This document shows, in pieces, positions 1-9,163 of a stretch of 64,000 nt of DNA (within the stretch, counting starts at the first letter, position 1; the number at the start of each line of letters is the position of its first letter). This DNA comes from JAABVY01 sp964627935. GTDB lineage: Bacteria; Zixibacteria; MSB-5A5; JAABVY01. The translations under genes were made by a program, and so were the position numbers. The stretch is taken from the NCBI GenBank assembly GCA_964627935.1, contig CAZVLB010000007.1, forward strand, positions 124,001-188,000, in the 5' to 3' direction. The notes under the pieces are model-generated. The model saw only the letters and a list, made by a program, of their open reading frames with translations. It was not told the origin of the DNA and made no database searches.

Positions 1-1534
1 AGATACCGCCTAGAAATTCTCTCTCGCCTTCATCTATGAAATGGCTTTTTGCATAAACATATCCAATCGCTATGGTAGTAACCGCCAGAGATAGCTTTAA
101 TGCTATGCTGTCAAGAGCGGAAATGAGAAAAGCGGATAGAATTATTGCCACAGACCAGACCAGCAAATCCGCTTTTGGCTTAACTTGCCTTTCAGGGGGT
201 ACCGGAGAGAGCCGGTAATAGAGATAGAAGTATAATCCGGAGTCAATCACAACCCTGGCTGTCCATGCTACGGCGGCACCGATAATCCCCATCCAGTTGA
301 TGAAGAAATACAGCATAACGGCATATAAAGGTAACTCGGCCAGATGAAGTTTGGCTGTAACATCCGGTCTGCCCATCGCCTGGATAGCGCTTGAAGGTAC
401 CTGAGATATAGAATTTATCAGCTTACCAACTGCCAGAATCTGCAGTATAACGGCACTATAAAGCACAAATTCTTCACCGAGCCAGAGCTGGAAAAAGGGC
501 CTGGCAATAGTAACCGCAGCAAAAACAACAGGCACCAGAATTATGAGCAGGTATTTTAAAGAACGGTTAAACAGATCCATCATCTTTTCATGTTGTCCAG
601 ATGAAAAAGCGCTGAAAGCAGGGAAGACTACCCCCAAAAAACTGCCGGTTATGATCAGCATCTTGGCAACCAGCTCGTAGGGAGTCACATAATACGCTAC
701 CGCGCTCATGGTCAGCATAGCGCCAATTACAAACCTGTCCATATAGTTCATGAATGGCCAAACCAGATGAGAGATAGTCAGCCAGCCTCCATAGCCGAGA
801 AGTCTTTTAATCAGATCCTTATCGGGAAAACAGATTTTGCTCAGTCCACTGGTTGACCTGAAACACAGGAATAAATAGGCCAGTAATCCGGCCAGTCGGC
901 TGAGAATCAGGACGGCAACTATCGGTACCAGGCTGTTCGTGAATATCAGGATAAATAGCGGCGACACGAATGCGGCTGCATATACCGGTATCTTGACAAT
1001 GTTAACATAATCGAAGCGTTGCTGAGCCTCCAGGACCCCACGTGCCCCGGCAGTCATAGATACAACAGGAATGGATAATGCCAGCAGGTAAAATGCAGTC
1101 CGTGATTCATCTATCAAATCGGCGGGAATGTTGAGTACCGATTTAATCAGGACCGGAGTCAGGAGAAGCGCAATCAATGAACCCAGCATGCCAAAGCCAA
1201 GCATCAGAAGCAATGATGCCCAAATAATTCTTCTGACCTTATCATGCTCTTCAAGCGGCAAATATTCCGCTACAAACTTTGTGGTAGCCCGTCCCAGGCC
1301 CATATCGAACAGGCTGAAATACCCAACAACCATCCATGCCAGGGTTAATACTCCAAAGCGTCCCACACCCATGCTATTGATCATGACAGGAATAGTGACA
1401 ACTGCCACAATCATGGGGACAATCTGACCAACAAGGTTAAGTGCCGTGTTTTTGGCCAGAAGTCTGCCACCTGTAAGCGCAGATAAAGCGGACTTACCGG
1501 TTTCGTGCCTGTGATTATTGTATTCCCGCTGCAT
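1..1534 (-). CDS. oligosaccharide/polysaccharide flippase (Wzx/MATE-like), 3' end cut by window
   Basis: The minus frame is open from an ATG at 1534 to the first base of the window, giving at least 510 residues; the stop lies outside. The N-terminus (MQREYNNHRHETGK, then LLAKNTALNLVGQIVP) leads into successive hydrophobic helices with Gly/Pro kinks, including MGVGRFGVLTLAWMVVGYFS and LFDMGLGRATTKFVAEY. This pattern is typical of the MATE/Wzx-like polysaccharide transporter family, which flips lipid-linked oligosaccharides across the inner membrane. The methyltransferase just upstream on the same strand fits a surface-polysaccharide locus. The substrate cannot be inferred. Confidence 0.85.
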   Translation of the reverse strand, partial: MQREYNNHRHETGKSALSALTGGRLLAKNTALNLVGQIVPMIVAVVTIPVMINSMGVGRFGVLTLAWMVVGYFSLFDMGLGRATTKFVAEYLPLEEHDKVRRIIWASLLLMLGFGMLGSLIALLLTPVLIKSVLNIPADLIDESRTAFYLLALSIPVVSMTAGARGVLEAQQRFDYVNIVKIPVYAAAFVSPLFILIFTNSLVPIVAVLILSRLAGLLAYLFLCFRSTSGLSKICFPDKDLIKRLLGYGGWLTISHLVWPFMNYMDRFVIGAMLTMSAVAYYVTPYELVAKMLIITGSFLGVVFPAFSAFSSGQHEKMMDLFNRSLKYLLIILVPVVFAAVTIARPFFQLWLGEEFVLYSAVILQILAVGKLINSISQVPSSAIQAMGRPDVTAKLHLAELPLYAVMLYFFINWMGIIGAAVAWTARVVIDSGLYFYLYYRLSPVPPERQVKPKADLLVWSVAIILSAFLISALDSIALKLSLAVTTIAIGYVYAKSHFIDEGEREFLGGI

Positions 1535-1574
1535 GGAGATTACTTACGCGCCATCCTATGACAATCGGCTTGTT

Positions 1575-2312
1575 TTAGTTCTTATTGATTCGAGCAACAA
1601 AATATAGAATTGATCTGCTATTAATCTGTCCCCGGTTCTTGATCATCCTGAAGAGCCATGTACCAATGGCATTCAAAAAGGGTGATTTGAACCAGCAATA
1701 GGGAACTATGCCCATTTCTTCTATACTCAAGCTATCCGGGAGAAATGCCCTGATTTCGGCCTCATTCTGAAATGAGTGCTGGTGTCCATAAGGGTGAAAC
1801 TTATGCCTGCAACTGGGACAAATCACGCTGTGTTCATCAAGATTCTCCTGATATGGAATTGTGGCTACCAGCAATCCGCCATCCGCAAGCATTGTCTCTA
1901 TATTAGTCATTGCTGAGTTCAAATCAGGTACATGCTCGAGCACATCAAAACAGGTAATAAGATCATAGCAATCCGGGCTAACATCCATATCCGACAGATC
2001 ATCTACATGGAGACTGATATTTTTGTCTTCATTATCAAAACATCGGCGAAGATATTCCACGGCATAGCCTGATATATCGATTCCGGATGTTTTCATCCCC
2101 AGGGAATATAACTTTTCAAGAGTATAGCCCTCTCCTAAGCCTATATCGCAGGTCCTGAGGCCCGGTTTTAGATAGCGTGCTATTTTTTTGAAGACATAAT
2201 CTATTTTCAACCGATTGCCGCGCCATACCCTTCTTTCTCCCTGAAGGTTCTTTTCTGCCAGGTAATCATCAAGAGACTGATTCTCGGGTTCCTTTGTCTT
2301 TTGCAGATTCAT
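1575..2312 (-). CDS. class I SAM-dependent methyltransferase
   Basis: A 245-residue protein. Motif I (CDIGLGEGYTLEKL) binds SAM; an acidic residue follows the next strand (SGIDIS); and FDVLEHV is the usual post-motif of class I methyltransferases of the UbiG/BioC type. A CPSCRHKFHPYGHQHSF segment in the C-terminal half could bind a metal. The frame extends upstream to 2351, but I chose the ATG at 2312 because AGAGGAG sits 5 bases before it. It lies 40 bases upstream of the flippase on the same strand, so it may modify a surface glycan; the substrate is unknown. Confidence 0.8.
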   Translation of the reverse strand: MNLQKTKEPENQSLDDYLAEKNLQGERRVWRGNRLKIDYVFKKIARYLKPGLRTCDIGLGEGYTLEKLYSLGMKTSGIDISGYAVEYLRRCFDNEDKNISLHVDDLSDMDVSPDCYDLITCFDVLEHVPDLNSAMTNIETMLADGGLLVATIPYQENLDEHSVICPSCRHKFHPYGHQHSFQNEAEIRAFLPDSLSIEEMGIVPYCWFKSPFLNAIGTWLFRMIKNRGQINSRSILYFVARINKN

Positions 2313-2688
2313 GTCAGCTCCTCTTATTGCTAATGGCGGGATAAGGCTCATTCCTGTTGCCTATGAGTCCAGAACCCATGCTATCCGCCCAACTTCATAA
2401 TCCCATTATTTTAAAGAGTCTTTGTTTCAGTTTTAATCCGTCTGTTGAAAATGGAACGGACTATCCCAAAATCCAGGTTATTGATTTTAAATCGTCTTTG
2501 TGATTTCTTTCGGCATCAGGGGCAGATTCCCTTAGACTGTTCAGAAAAAAAACAGAAATCTAATAAACGGTTCAACTTGAAAAGATTGTCCCCAATCTCG
2601 CGTATCGTTCGGGATAAATTAGCCGCTTAACCGATACCGCCTTTCTGCCGATCTAATCAAAAAACTCCAAATCCCAGAGGACTCCGTC
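2313..2688. other. intergenic, divergent promoter region
   Basis: The stretch separates the minus-strand methyltransferase from the plus-strand aminotransferase and must hold divergent promoters, but I could not single out a convincing -35/-10 pair. A 61-codon plus frame at 2445-2630 has no Shine-Dalgarno sequence and no recognisable family, so I do not call it a gene. Confidence 0.4.
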
Positions 2689-3846
2689 TTGATATACCTT
2701 AACAATTCGGCAACCAGCTACCCGAAACCGGAGATAGTCAGATGTGCCGTAAGGGAATACATGGAACAGATTCCCGGCGACCATTCCCGCAGCGGCTACG
2801 AAATCTCCTACACCAATCCGGTTGCGGAATGCCGCAATAAACTGGCCCGACTCTTTAGTTCAGATCATCCCGAACGAATCGTATTCACCTCCGGCTCGAC
2901 CGAATCGATAAACCTGGCCATCAATGGCCTGGAATTGAATAATTGCCATGTAATCACCACTGAAATCGAACACAACTCAGTCCTGCGCCCATTAATGCAT
3001 CTCAAGGACCGGGGCAGAGTCGAACTTACCATAGTTGACTGCGACCTGACCGGAAATGTGCTGCCGGAGGATATCGAAGCCGCAGTCCGGCCGGATACCG
3101 CGCTGGTAGTTGTGAACCATTGCTCCAATGTGACCGGCAGAGTTCTGGATATCGCCGGAATATGCAAGGTGGCCCATCAGCACGGCATACCTGTTCTGGT
3201 CGATGCCTCCCAGTCGGCCGGAATGATTGCGATTGATGCCAAAAAGCTGGAAATCGATATGCTGGCCTTCACCGGACACAAATTCCTTTATAGCCTGCCG
3301 GGGATTGGGGGATTATATGTAAGGCCCGGAATAGATTTAAAGCCGCTGAAGGTTGGTGGAACCGGCGTGCGCAGTGATCTTCTTCTGCATCCGGAGGAAA
3401 TGCCCACTCGCCTGGAAGCCGGTACCCTTAATTACCCGGGCATAGTCTCGCTTCTGGCAGGTTTGGAATTCATCGAGCAAACTGGTATAGACAGGATTCG
3501 CAGACGGATCACCGGCCTGGTTTCCGGCCTGATTAAACGGCTGGTCATGAATCCGGAGATTATATTTATCGGGCTCAGCGCCAACACCAGCAACCACAGC
3601 ATGTTGAGCTTCAATATCCGTAGCATGGATGCATCCGAGGCCGGATATATACTCGAAAACTCATTCGCCATACTTGTAAGAAGCGGGCTTCATTGCGCGC
3701 CTTTGATTCACAAGGCCCTGGGCACCCATCCATGCGGCGCGATTCGTGTCAGCCCCTCTTATTTTACTACAGAGGATGAGCTGGACTGCCTGATCGATGC
3801 TCTTGAGAAAATCTGCAAGGGAGCCGCGGTTTATGCGCATAGTTGA
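2689..3846 (+). CDS. cysteine desulfurase-like class V aminotransferase
   Basis: A 385-residue PLP enzyme of the class V/NifS fold. It opens with MIYLNNSATSYPKP. The PLP Lys lies in FTGHKFLYSLPG, TSGSTESINLAI forms the phosphate-binding region, and the probable persulfide Cys is in VRSGLHCAPLIH near the C-terminus. The short Cys loop and overall length resemble the 'EF2568-type' cysteine desulfurase family rather than housekeeping IscS. Family members take sulfur (or selenium) from cysteine; the acceptor is not visible here. Translation starts at TTG, with AGAGG 8 bases upstream. The stop overlaps the next gene, so the two are probably co-translated. Confidence 0.85.
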   Translation: MIYLNNSATSYPKPEIVRCAVREYMEQIPGDHSRSGYEISYTNPVAECRNKLARLFSSDHPERIVFTSGSTESINLAINGLELNNCHVITTEIEHNSVLRPLMHLKDRGRVELTIVDCDLTGNVLPEDIEAAVRPDTALVVVNHCSNVTGRVLDIAGICKVAHQHGIPVLVDASQSAGMIAIDAKKLEIDMLAFTGHKFLYSLPGIGGLYVRPGIDLKPLKVGGTGVRSDLLLHPEEMPTRLEAGTLNYPGIVSLLAGLEFIEQTGIDRIRRRITGLVSGLIKRLVMNPEIIFIGLSANTSNHSMLSFNIRSMDASEAGYILENSFAILVRSGLHCAPLIHKALGTHPCGAIRVSPSYFTTEDELDCLIDALEKICKGAAVYAHS

Positions 3847-4129
3847 AATCAGGAATCTGGATGATTGCTTTGATCAGGGAATCATGAAAGAAATTCTCTT
3901 CGATCAGGAGGTCGACAGTGATTTCATAGAGTTTCTCGGCAATCAGGGTGATTTGAGCTATTATCCCGATTTCGGCCGGCCATATTACCGCATGGACAGT
4001 CCCAACGGCTATATCATCAAAGGTGTTGAGGGGAATAACCACTCGCGGGTCATATTGTCACGCGATCATCCGACAGATAATATCGAAAGCATAATAGAGT
4101 TGATAAAACATTACGATCAAATCTGTTAA
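3833..4129 (+). CDS. unknown small protein coupled to the cysteine desulfurase
   Basis: A 98-residue protein that I do not recognise. It begins MRIVEIRNLDDCFDQG and is acidic, with a YYPDFGRPYYRMDS aromatic segment and a predicted C-terminal helix (NIESIIELIKHY). The frame is open to 3797, but the ATG at 3833 has AAGGGAG upstream and overlaps the end of the desulfurase gene by 14 bases, which indicates translational coupling. There is no signal peptide or membrane segment. It has one Cys near the N-terminus and one near the C-terminus, so a role as sulfur acceptor or enzyme partner is conceivable but not shown. Confidence 0.65.
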   Translation: MRIVEIRNLDDCFDQGIMKEILFDQEVDSDFIEFLGNQGDLSYYPDFGRPYYRMDSPNGYIIKGVEGNNHSRVILSRDHPTDNIESIIELIKHYDQIC

Positions 4130-4192
4130 CGCATCATTACGAAACGCAGGGCATTATTTTTTTTTAATCCCTGTAGATTAATTCAGTATATC

Positions 4193-4210
4193 GATTATCA
4201 TCCGATAATC
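4193..4210. promoter_or_regulatory. inverted repeat upstream of the V4R-like gene pair
   Basis: GATTATC, four bases, then GATAATC form a perfect 7-bp inverted repeat immediately before an AT-rich TATATAAAT element, which may be a -10. No good -35 is visible. The dyad could be an operator for the two genes that start at 4272 and 4848. The call rests on symmetry and position only. Confidence 0.3.
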
Positions 4211-4271
4211 TATATAAATAGATAGTAAACGGATTTCATTGTAAACATAAACGGCTCAGAAAAATAGCTCA

Positions 4272-4832
4272 ATGCAGACAACGACTACGAAAAAGATGTC
4301 ATCCTGCGGGTCGGAAGTTGTGCTTAAGACCTCTCAGAAGTTTGATTCCGATAGAATGCGTCATTATCTCAATGGCCGCCAGACTGTTCTGCATTGCCAT
4401 CACTACCTGACATTGTTCACCCAGATGGCCTGGGATGCGGAAAATTTCAATGGTCCCAAGCTCTTGATACAGTCCAGTGCGGAAACATTCTACTCCATGC
4501 TCTGGGATTACTATAAGAAAAATCGCATTACGGAAATTTGCGACAGAATTTCAATTGCCGAACAATATTTCAGATTTGTCGGGCTCGGTTCGATTCGATT
4601 CGAGTTCTGGGGCCGGAATGGCCTGGCTACGATGCCATATTCGCATATTGACGAGGGCTGGATGAAAAAATGGGGCCAGGCACAGAAACGTGTTAATTTT
4701 ATCGGTCAGGGCTATATCCAAGCGGCCTGCGCCGCCATATTTGATCTGCGTTCACCGGATAAGATTAATGTCGAGGAAACCCAGAGTATTGTTTGTGGAG
4801 CCTCAACCTCCAGCTTCACCATCAACTGGTAA
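4272..4832 (+). CDS. V4R-like (hydrocarbon-binding-type) protein, first of a tandem pair
   Basis: A 186-residue cytosolic protein. The C-terminal half follows the usual V4R-domain order: a Gly-rich strand (FVGLGSIRFEFWG), a helix with small residues (GQGYIQAACAAIF), then a strand with an E-x4-V-C-G pattern (VEETQSIVCGASTSSFTI), where V4R proteins have 'E...C...Gd..C.f'. The N-terminal LHCHHY and several other Cys could bind a metal or cofactor. V4R proteins are small-molecule-binding sensors or accessory domains. The next gene looks like a diverged copy. The ribosome site is weak. Assignment is by motif layout, so it is moderate. Confidence 0.55.
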   Translation: MQTTTTKKMSSCGSEVVLKTSQKFDSDRMRHYLNGRQTVLHCHHYLTLFTQMAWDAENFNGPKLLIQSSAETFYSMLWDYYKKNRITEICDRISIAEQYFRFVGLGSIRFEFWGRNGLATMPYSHIDEGWMKKWGQAQKRVNFIGQGYIQAACAAIFDLRSPDKINVEETQSIVCGASTSSFTINW

Positions 4833-4847
4833 AGGAAGCATGATACA

Positions 4848-5432
4848 ATGGCCATAGACAGATCCAAAGCAATTTCTGATTTTTCAAAACTGCGTGTATC
4901 GGGCAATGAAAACGGCCTGATTCCGGCTTTCGGTGTCCTGGTCAATAATCTGCCGTCAGATTTCTGGAATACATTCTCGGAAAAGATTCTCCAGGCCGCC
5001 GACGATGACCTGTTTGACGCAGCCGAGGGCCTTTTGGAACATGCTGCAGCAGAATGCGGCTATCATACCGGGCACGGAATCATGACCTCGGAGGAATTCG
5101 ATGCGGTAATCGGGCCCATGATAGAAAAAAAGCCCGAGGATATAATGCATGGGGTCTATGCCGTATTCAGCGCCTGGGGCTGGGCCAATTTCGAAATAGT
5201 CGAAATCGATTCGGGTAAGAGGATGGTTGTGCGGGCCTATGATTATTATGAAGCTGATGTCGAACATCCCAAAAAACACTTTGCCTATATGATTCGCGGT
5301 ATTTCTCGTGCCCTCATGGATCTTATCTACAGCGATGAATATCCGCATGGTATGGGGAAATTCAAATGTGTGCAGACAAAAGGAATTGAAATGGGTGATG
5401 ATTACGGGGAATTCGTAGTTACGCCCGTATAG
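4848..5432 (+). CDS. V4R-like protein, second of a tandem pair
   Basis: A 194-residue cytosolic protein lying 15 bases after its neighbour, with AAAGGAAG upstream of the ATG. AECGYHTGHGIMTSEEF, then FSAWGWANFEIVEID, IRGISRALMDLIY and TKGIEMGDDYGEFVVTP line up in order with the first protein and with the V4R fold. The usual Cys of the last motif is replaced by Gly/Tyr. The pair could form a heterodimer. A strong terminator follows, closing a unit that may begin with the desulfurase at 2689. Confidence 0.55.
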   Translation: MAIDRSKAISDFSKLRVSGNENGLIPAFGVLVNNLPSDFWNTFSEKILQAADDDLFDAAEGLLEHAAAECGYHTGHGIMTSEEFDAVIGPMIEKKPEDIMHGVYAVFSAWGWANFEIVEIDSGKRMVVRAYDYYEADVEHPKKHFAYMIRGISRALMDLIYSDEYPHGMGKFKCVQTKGIEMGDDYGEFVVTPV

Positions 5433-5470
5433 TCGAGCAAAAATCAGGATGACAAATAGAATTTATGTGA

Positions 5471-5500
5471 CCCGCCTGGCTGACAGGCGGGTTTTGTTTT
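5471..5500 (+). terminator. intrinsic terminator after the V4R-like pair
   Basis: CCCGCCT and AGGCGGG form a perfect 7-bp stem with a 7-base loop, followed by TTTTGTTTT. The U-run is on the plus strand only, so it ends the plus-strand unit that converges on the ABC exporter. Confidence 0.9.
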
Positions 5501-5503
5501 GCC

Positions 5504-7294
5504 CTAAACCGCCGCGGGAAGCTCCTGGTCCTTGTATTGTAATTGATACAGGTTATAGTAGATGCCCTTTTTGGCAAGAAGCTCTTCATGGCTTCCGATT
5601 TCGCGGATTTCTCCTTTGTGAACCACAACGATCTTGTCGACCTGCTTGATGGTCGACAAACGATGAGCAATAATAATGGAAGTGCGCCCCTCCATCAATT
5701 TTTCGGTCGCCTGCTGAATAATCAGTTCAGTTTCGGTATCAACTGAGGATGTTGCCTCATCCAGAATCAATATTTTTGGGTCATAAGCAAGTGCCCTGGC
5801 AAACGACACAAGTTGCCTCTGGCCCACTGACAGAAGCCCGCCCCGTTCACCCACCATGGTTTTCAGGCCATTCGCGAGCCCGGCGCCAACATGAGTCAGG
5901 TTGACATCATTGGCCGATTTCGTGATCTTTTCATCGCTGATCGAATCATTGCCGAGACGAATATTCTTCGCTATATCACCGGAAAACAGGAACACATCCT
6001 GAAGTACCAATGAAATGCTCTTTCGGATTTCATTCGCACTCTGCTTTTTGATATCAACTCCGGCCAGAAGCACTTCACCTTTCTGGTAATCATAGAAACG
6101 CAGTATCAGGTTGGTCAATGTCGTCTTGCCGGAACCGGTGGCCCCCACAAACGCCACTTTCTCGCCGGCGCCGATATGCAGGCTGATATCCTTGAGAATC
6201 CATTCTTCATCATTATATGCAAACCAGACATTCTTGAACTCGATCTCGCCCCTGAATTTCTCCGGGATCAGCGGTTTTTCGGGATCGGCAAATGACGGTT
6301 TGGTATCCAGAAGTTTAAACAGGCGCTCCGATGATGCCATGGCCGATTGAAGGATATTATATTTTTCTGAAAGATCCCTGATCGGCCGGTAAAACATCTC
6401 CATATACTGCGAAAATGCCACCAGCGTGCCGAATGTCAACGCGCCCTGAATTACCTGCCCGCCTCCATACCAGATAATAATACCAAGCGATATTGCACTG
6501 ATAACCTCAATGGTCGGGAAGAACACTGCGAAGTAAAGAATCGATTTCTGATGACGATTCTTGAGCTCATGGTTGATCTGATTGAATTCATCGAAAACTT
6601 TCTTTTCGCGTCCGAAATACTGCACAATCGACATGCCAGAGATATGCTCCTGAACATAGGCATTGAGCTTGGCAATCAGTCGCCGAATCTCGCGATAAGC
6701 ATGACGAACCTTGACCTTGAATATTATTGTGGCACCAAAAAGAAACGGCAAAACTATCAACGATATCAGGGCCAGCTTGGCATTTATAACCAGCATCACC
6801 CCTACAATACCGAAGATCGTTAATATATCTCCAAGTATCGTAACAACACCCGAACTGAACAGCTCATTTAAGGCGTTAATATCCGAGGTCACACGAGTCA
6901 GGATACGTCCGGCCGGATTGCGGTCATAGAAACCCATCGACAGATTCTGGATATGCGAAAATGTCTCCATGCGTAAATCGTAAATGGCCTTCTGGCCAAT
7001 CCATTCCATCAGGTATATCTGACCCCAGGTGGAGAAGAACTGCACCACCAGTATGGCGGCATAGAGCATTACCAGCCGTCCCAGGCCGTCAACATCACCG
7101 GCCGAGATATATTTATCAATCGCGGTCTTGATCACGATTGGCCCGGCAAGTTGCAGAAGCGAGGCTATGGTCATGACTACCAGCGCCACCACGAGCCAGA
7201 ATTTGTACGGCCCCAGATAACGCAGCAGACGTTTTACCAGCCGCGAATCATAGGCCTTGCCCAGGCTGTCATCTTCGAAGTATTCGCGTTTCAT
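5504..7294 (-). CDS. ABC exporter half-transporter, catalytic-Glu subunit
   Basis: A 596-residue type IV ABC exporter: six-helix membrane domain (about residues 25-320), then an ATPase domain. Walker A is GATGSGKTT, the signature is LSVGQ rather than LSGGQ, Walker B is ILILDEATSSVD with the catalytic Glu, and the switch His is in IIAHRLST. It begins directly after the stop of its partner (TAG then ATG), so the two are co-translated. Canonical Walker B with a non-canonical signature is what one half of a heterodimeric exporter (TmrAB, BmrCD, YheHI type) carries. Substrate unknown; lipids or drugs are typical. Confidence 0.9.
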   Translation of the reverse strand: MKREYFEDDSLGKAYDSRLVKRLLRYLGPYKFWLVVALVVMTIASLLQLAGPIVIKTAIDKYISAGDVDGLGRLVMLYAAILVVQFFSTWGQIYLMEWIGQKAIYDLRMETFSHIQNLSMGFYDRNPAGRILTRVTSDINALNELFSSGVVTILGDILTIFGIVGVMLVINAKLALISLIVLPFLFGATIIFKVKVRHAYREIRRLIAKLNAYVQEHISGMSIVQYFGREKKVFDEFNQINHELKNRHQKSILYFAVFFPTIEVISAISLGIIIWYGGGQVIQGALTFGTLVAFSQYMEMFYRPIRDLSEKYNILQSAMASSERLFKLLDTKPSFADPEKPLIPEKFRGEIEFKNVWFAYNDEEWILKDISLHIGAGEKVAFVGATGSGKTTLTNLILRFYDYQKGEVLLAGVDIKKQSANEIRKSISLVLQDVFLFSGDIAKNIRLGNDSISDEKITKSANDVNLTHVGAGLANGLKTMVGERGGLLSVGQRQLVSFARALAYDPKILILDEATSSVDTETELIIQQATEKLMEGRTSIIIAHRLSTIKQVDKIVVVHKGEIREIGSHEELLAKKGIYYNLYQLQYKDQELPAAV

Positions 7295-9055
7295 CTAGAT
7301 ACTCTCCAGCTCCTCTTCCAGTGACTGCAATTCAACAATATGGGCATACAGTTCGGAGCTTTTCAGGAGCTCATCATGACTTCCGCGGTCAATAATTTTG
7401 CCATCCTCCATAACGCAGATTATATCCGCATTCTTGATCGTCGAAATCCTGTGTGAAATCAAAATTGATGTTTTTGTTTCCAGCACATTACCGATACGCG
7501 AGAGGATGATCTCCTCGGTGTTTGTGTCAACCGCTGAAAAAGCGTCATCGAGGATCAGTATTGGCGGATTTTTGGCCAATGCCCGGGCCAGCGACATACG
7601 CTGTTTCTGGCCGCCCGACAGTGTCATCCCGCGTTCGCCGATAATCGTGTCAAAACCGCGCGGGAATTCCTCGACCTCATCTTTTATCCCCGCGGTTTCA
7701 GCCGCCTTGAGGATCTCGGCTTCTTTTATATGCTCAACGCCGAAGGCGATGTTTTCCTTCAATGAGCGCGAGAAAAGAAACGAATCCTGGGGCACATAAC
7801 CGATAGACCTGCGCAGGTTATTGAGCGGAATCTTGTTGATATCGATTTTGTCCATGAAAATCTGGCCGTCGGGAATCTTGAATGTCCTCAATATCAAACT
7901 GACCAATGTCGATTTACCGCATCCGGTCGGCCCCACTATCGCCATTGTCTTACCTAAGGGAAGATGCAGGTTGATGTCTTTCAATACCGGGCGATCCGTT
8001 CCGGGATATGCAAAGGACAGGTTTTTAATCTCGACTTCGCCCGTGGTCGGTTGAATATCTGCCGTAACATTGGTATCCTCGACTTCCGATTGCCGTTCCA
8101 TGATTCCTTCAATTCTTTTCAATGATGCCGTACCGCGCTGGTACAAGGACACCACCCATCCCACCGCCAGCATGGGCCAGATCAGGTTCATCAGGTAGAA
8201 TATGAATGCCACCAGCGTGCCCAGGGTAATCGTACCGGATATCACCTGTCGGCCGCCAAAATAGATCAACAGAAGTATCATGATTCCCACGATGGCATAA
8301 ATCGAGGGCAAAAACACGCCGCGTGTTTTGGCCAGGCTGAGGTTAAGATCGATATATGTTTGATTCAGGTCGGCAAACTGCTCGGTCTGATCTTTTTGCT
8401 GATTATAAGATTTTATCACTTTGACACCGGAGATATTTTCCTGCACAAAAGTTGACATGGTGGAGAAATGCTCCTGTATTTTGAAAAACTTCTTGTGAAT
8501 TTGCATCCCCAGACGATTCATCAGGAGCGATAAAATCGGCAACGCGGCCAGTGATATCAGGGTCAGCTTCCAGCTCAACACAAACATCAACGTCAATGCC
8601 ACAGTCATGGAAACGAATGAATTCATGATCTGCATCACTGCCGGCCCGGCCAGAAGACGGATCGCTTCGACATCATTGGATCCGCGGGCAATAATATCGC
8701 CGGTATTGGTTTCCTGGTAGAACGAGCGCGGCATCTTCAACAAATGCTCGAAGAATTCATTGCGTGTCTCATACTCGAAAATCCGTGAGCCCCAGATAAT
8801 GGTCCGGCGCATGAAGAATCTGAAGACACCGGCTGCCACAGCCAGCCCCACAATCAGCATGGCATAATAGCGCAGTTCATCGCCGGTGGCAGTACCCTCC
8901 TTGAGCGAATCGATGGCGACTTTAACCACCCAGGGGGAAATCATCCCCAGAACATTGGTGGCAATCGTGACCAGGATGCCCCAGATCAGGTATCTTTTAT
9001 AATTCCTGAAGTACCGTATCAGACGGTGTAATTTTGACTTAAAATTCATAAACAT
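7295..9055 (-). CDS. ABC exporter half-transporter, degenerate-site subunit
   Basis: A 586-residue partner of the following gene with the same layout: six membrane helices, then an ATPase domain with GPTGCGKST, canonical LSGGQ and Walker B ILILDDAFSAVD, in which Asp replaces the catalytic Glu. The switch His is kept (LISHRIST). Asp here together with LSVGQ in the partner would build one degenerate and one competent ATP site in the dimer, the arrangement known from heterodimeric exporters. The ATG at 9055 and one two codons later are both possible; neither has a strong ribosome site. Confidence 0.9.
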   Translation of the reverse strand: MFMNFKSKLHRLIRYFRNYKRYLIWGILVTIATNVLGMISPWVVKVAIDSLKEGTATGDELRYYAMLIVGLAVAAGVFRFFMRRTIIWGSRIFEYETRNEFFEHLLKMPRSFYQETNTGDIIARGSNDVEAIRLLAGPAVMQIMNSFVSMTVALTLMFVLSWKLTLISLAALPILSLLMNRLGMQIHKKFFKIQEHFSTMSTFVQENISGVKVIKSYNQQKDQTEQFADLNQTYIDLNLSLAKTRGVFLPSIYAIVGIMILLLIYFGGRQVISGTITLGTLVAFIFYLMNLIWPMLAVGWVVSLYQRGTASLKRIEGIMERQSEVEDTNVTADIQPTTGEVEIKNLSFAYPGTDRPVLKDINLHLPLGKTMAIVGPTGCGKSTLVSLILRTFKIPDGQIFMDKIDINKIPLNNLRRSIGYVPQDSFLFSRSLKENIAFGVEHIKEAEILKAAETAGIKDEVEEFPRGFDTIIGERGMTLSGGQKQRMSLARALAKNPPILILDDAFSAVDTNTEEIILSRIGNVLETKTSILISHRISTIKNADIICVMEDGKIIDRGSHDELLKSSELYAHIVELQSLEEELESI

Positions 9056-9163
9056 AAAACATCAAGAATGCTAACAGCAAAGACCCTGTTCAGTTCCCCA
9101 AATTAGGCCTTTACAGGCCAAGGGCCGTAAACTATCCTGTATATATAGCTTTCAGGATTATAT

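Noticed and set aside
1128..1427. 99-codon plus-strand frame
   Set aside because: It lies antisense inside the flippase gene, whose protein has clear membrane helices and a known family.
2445..2630. 61-codon plus-strand frame between the methyltransferase and the desulfurase
   Set aside because: No ribosome site, no family resemblance and odd composition; more likely part of a divergent promoter region.
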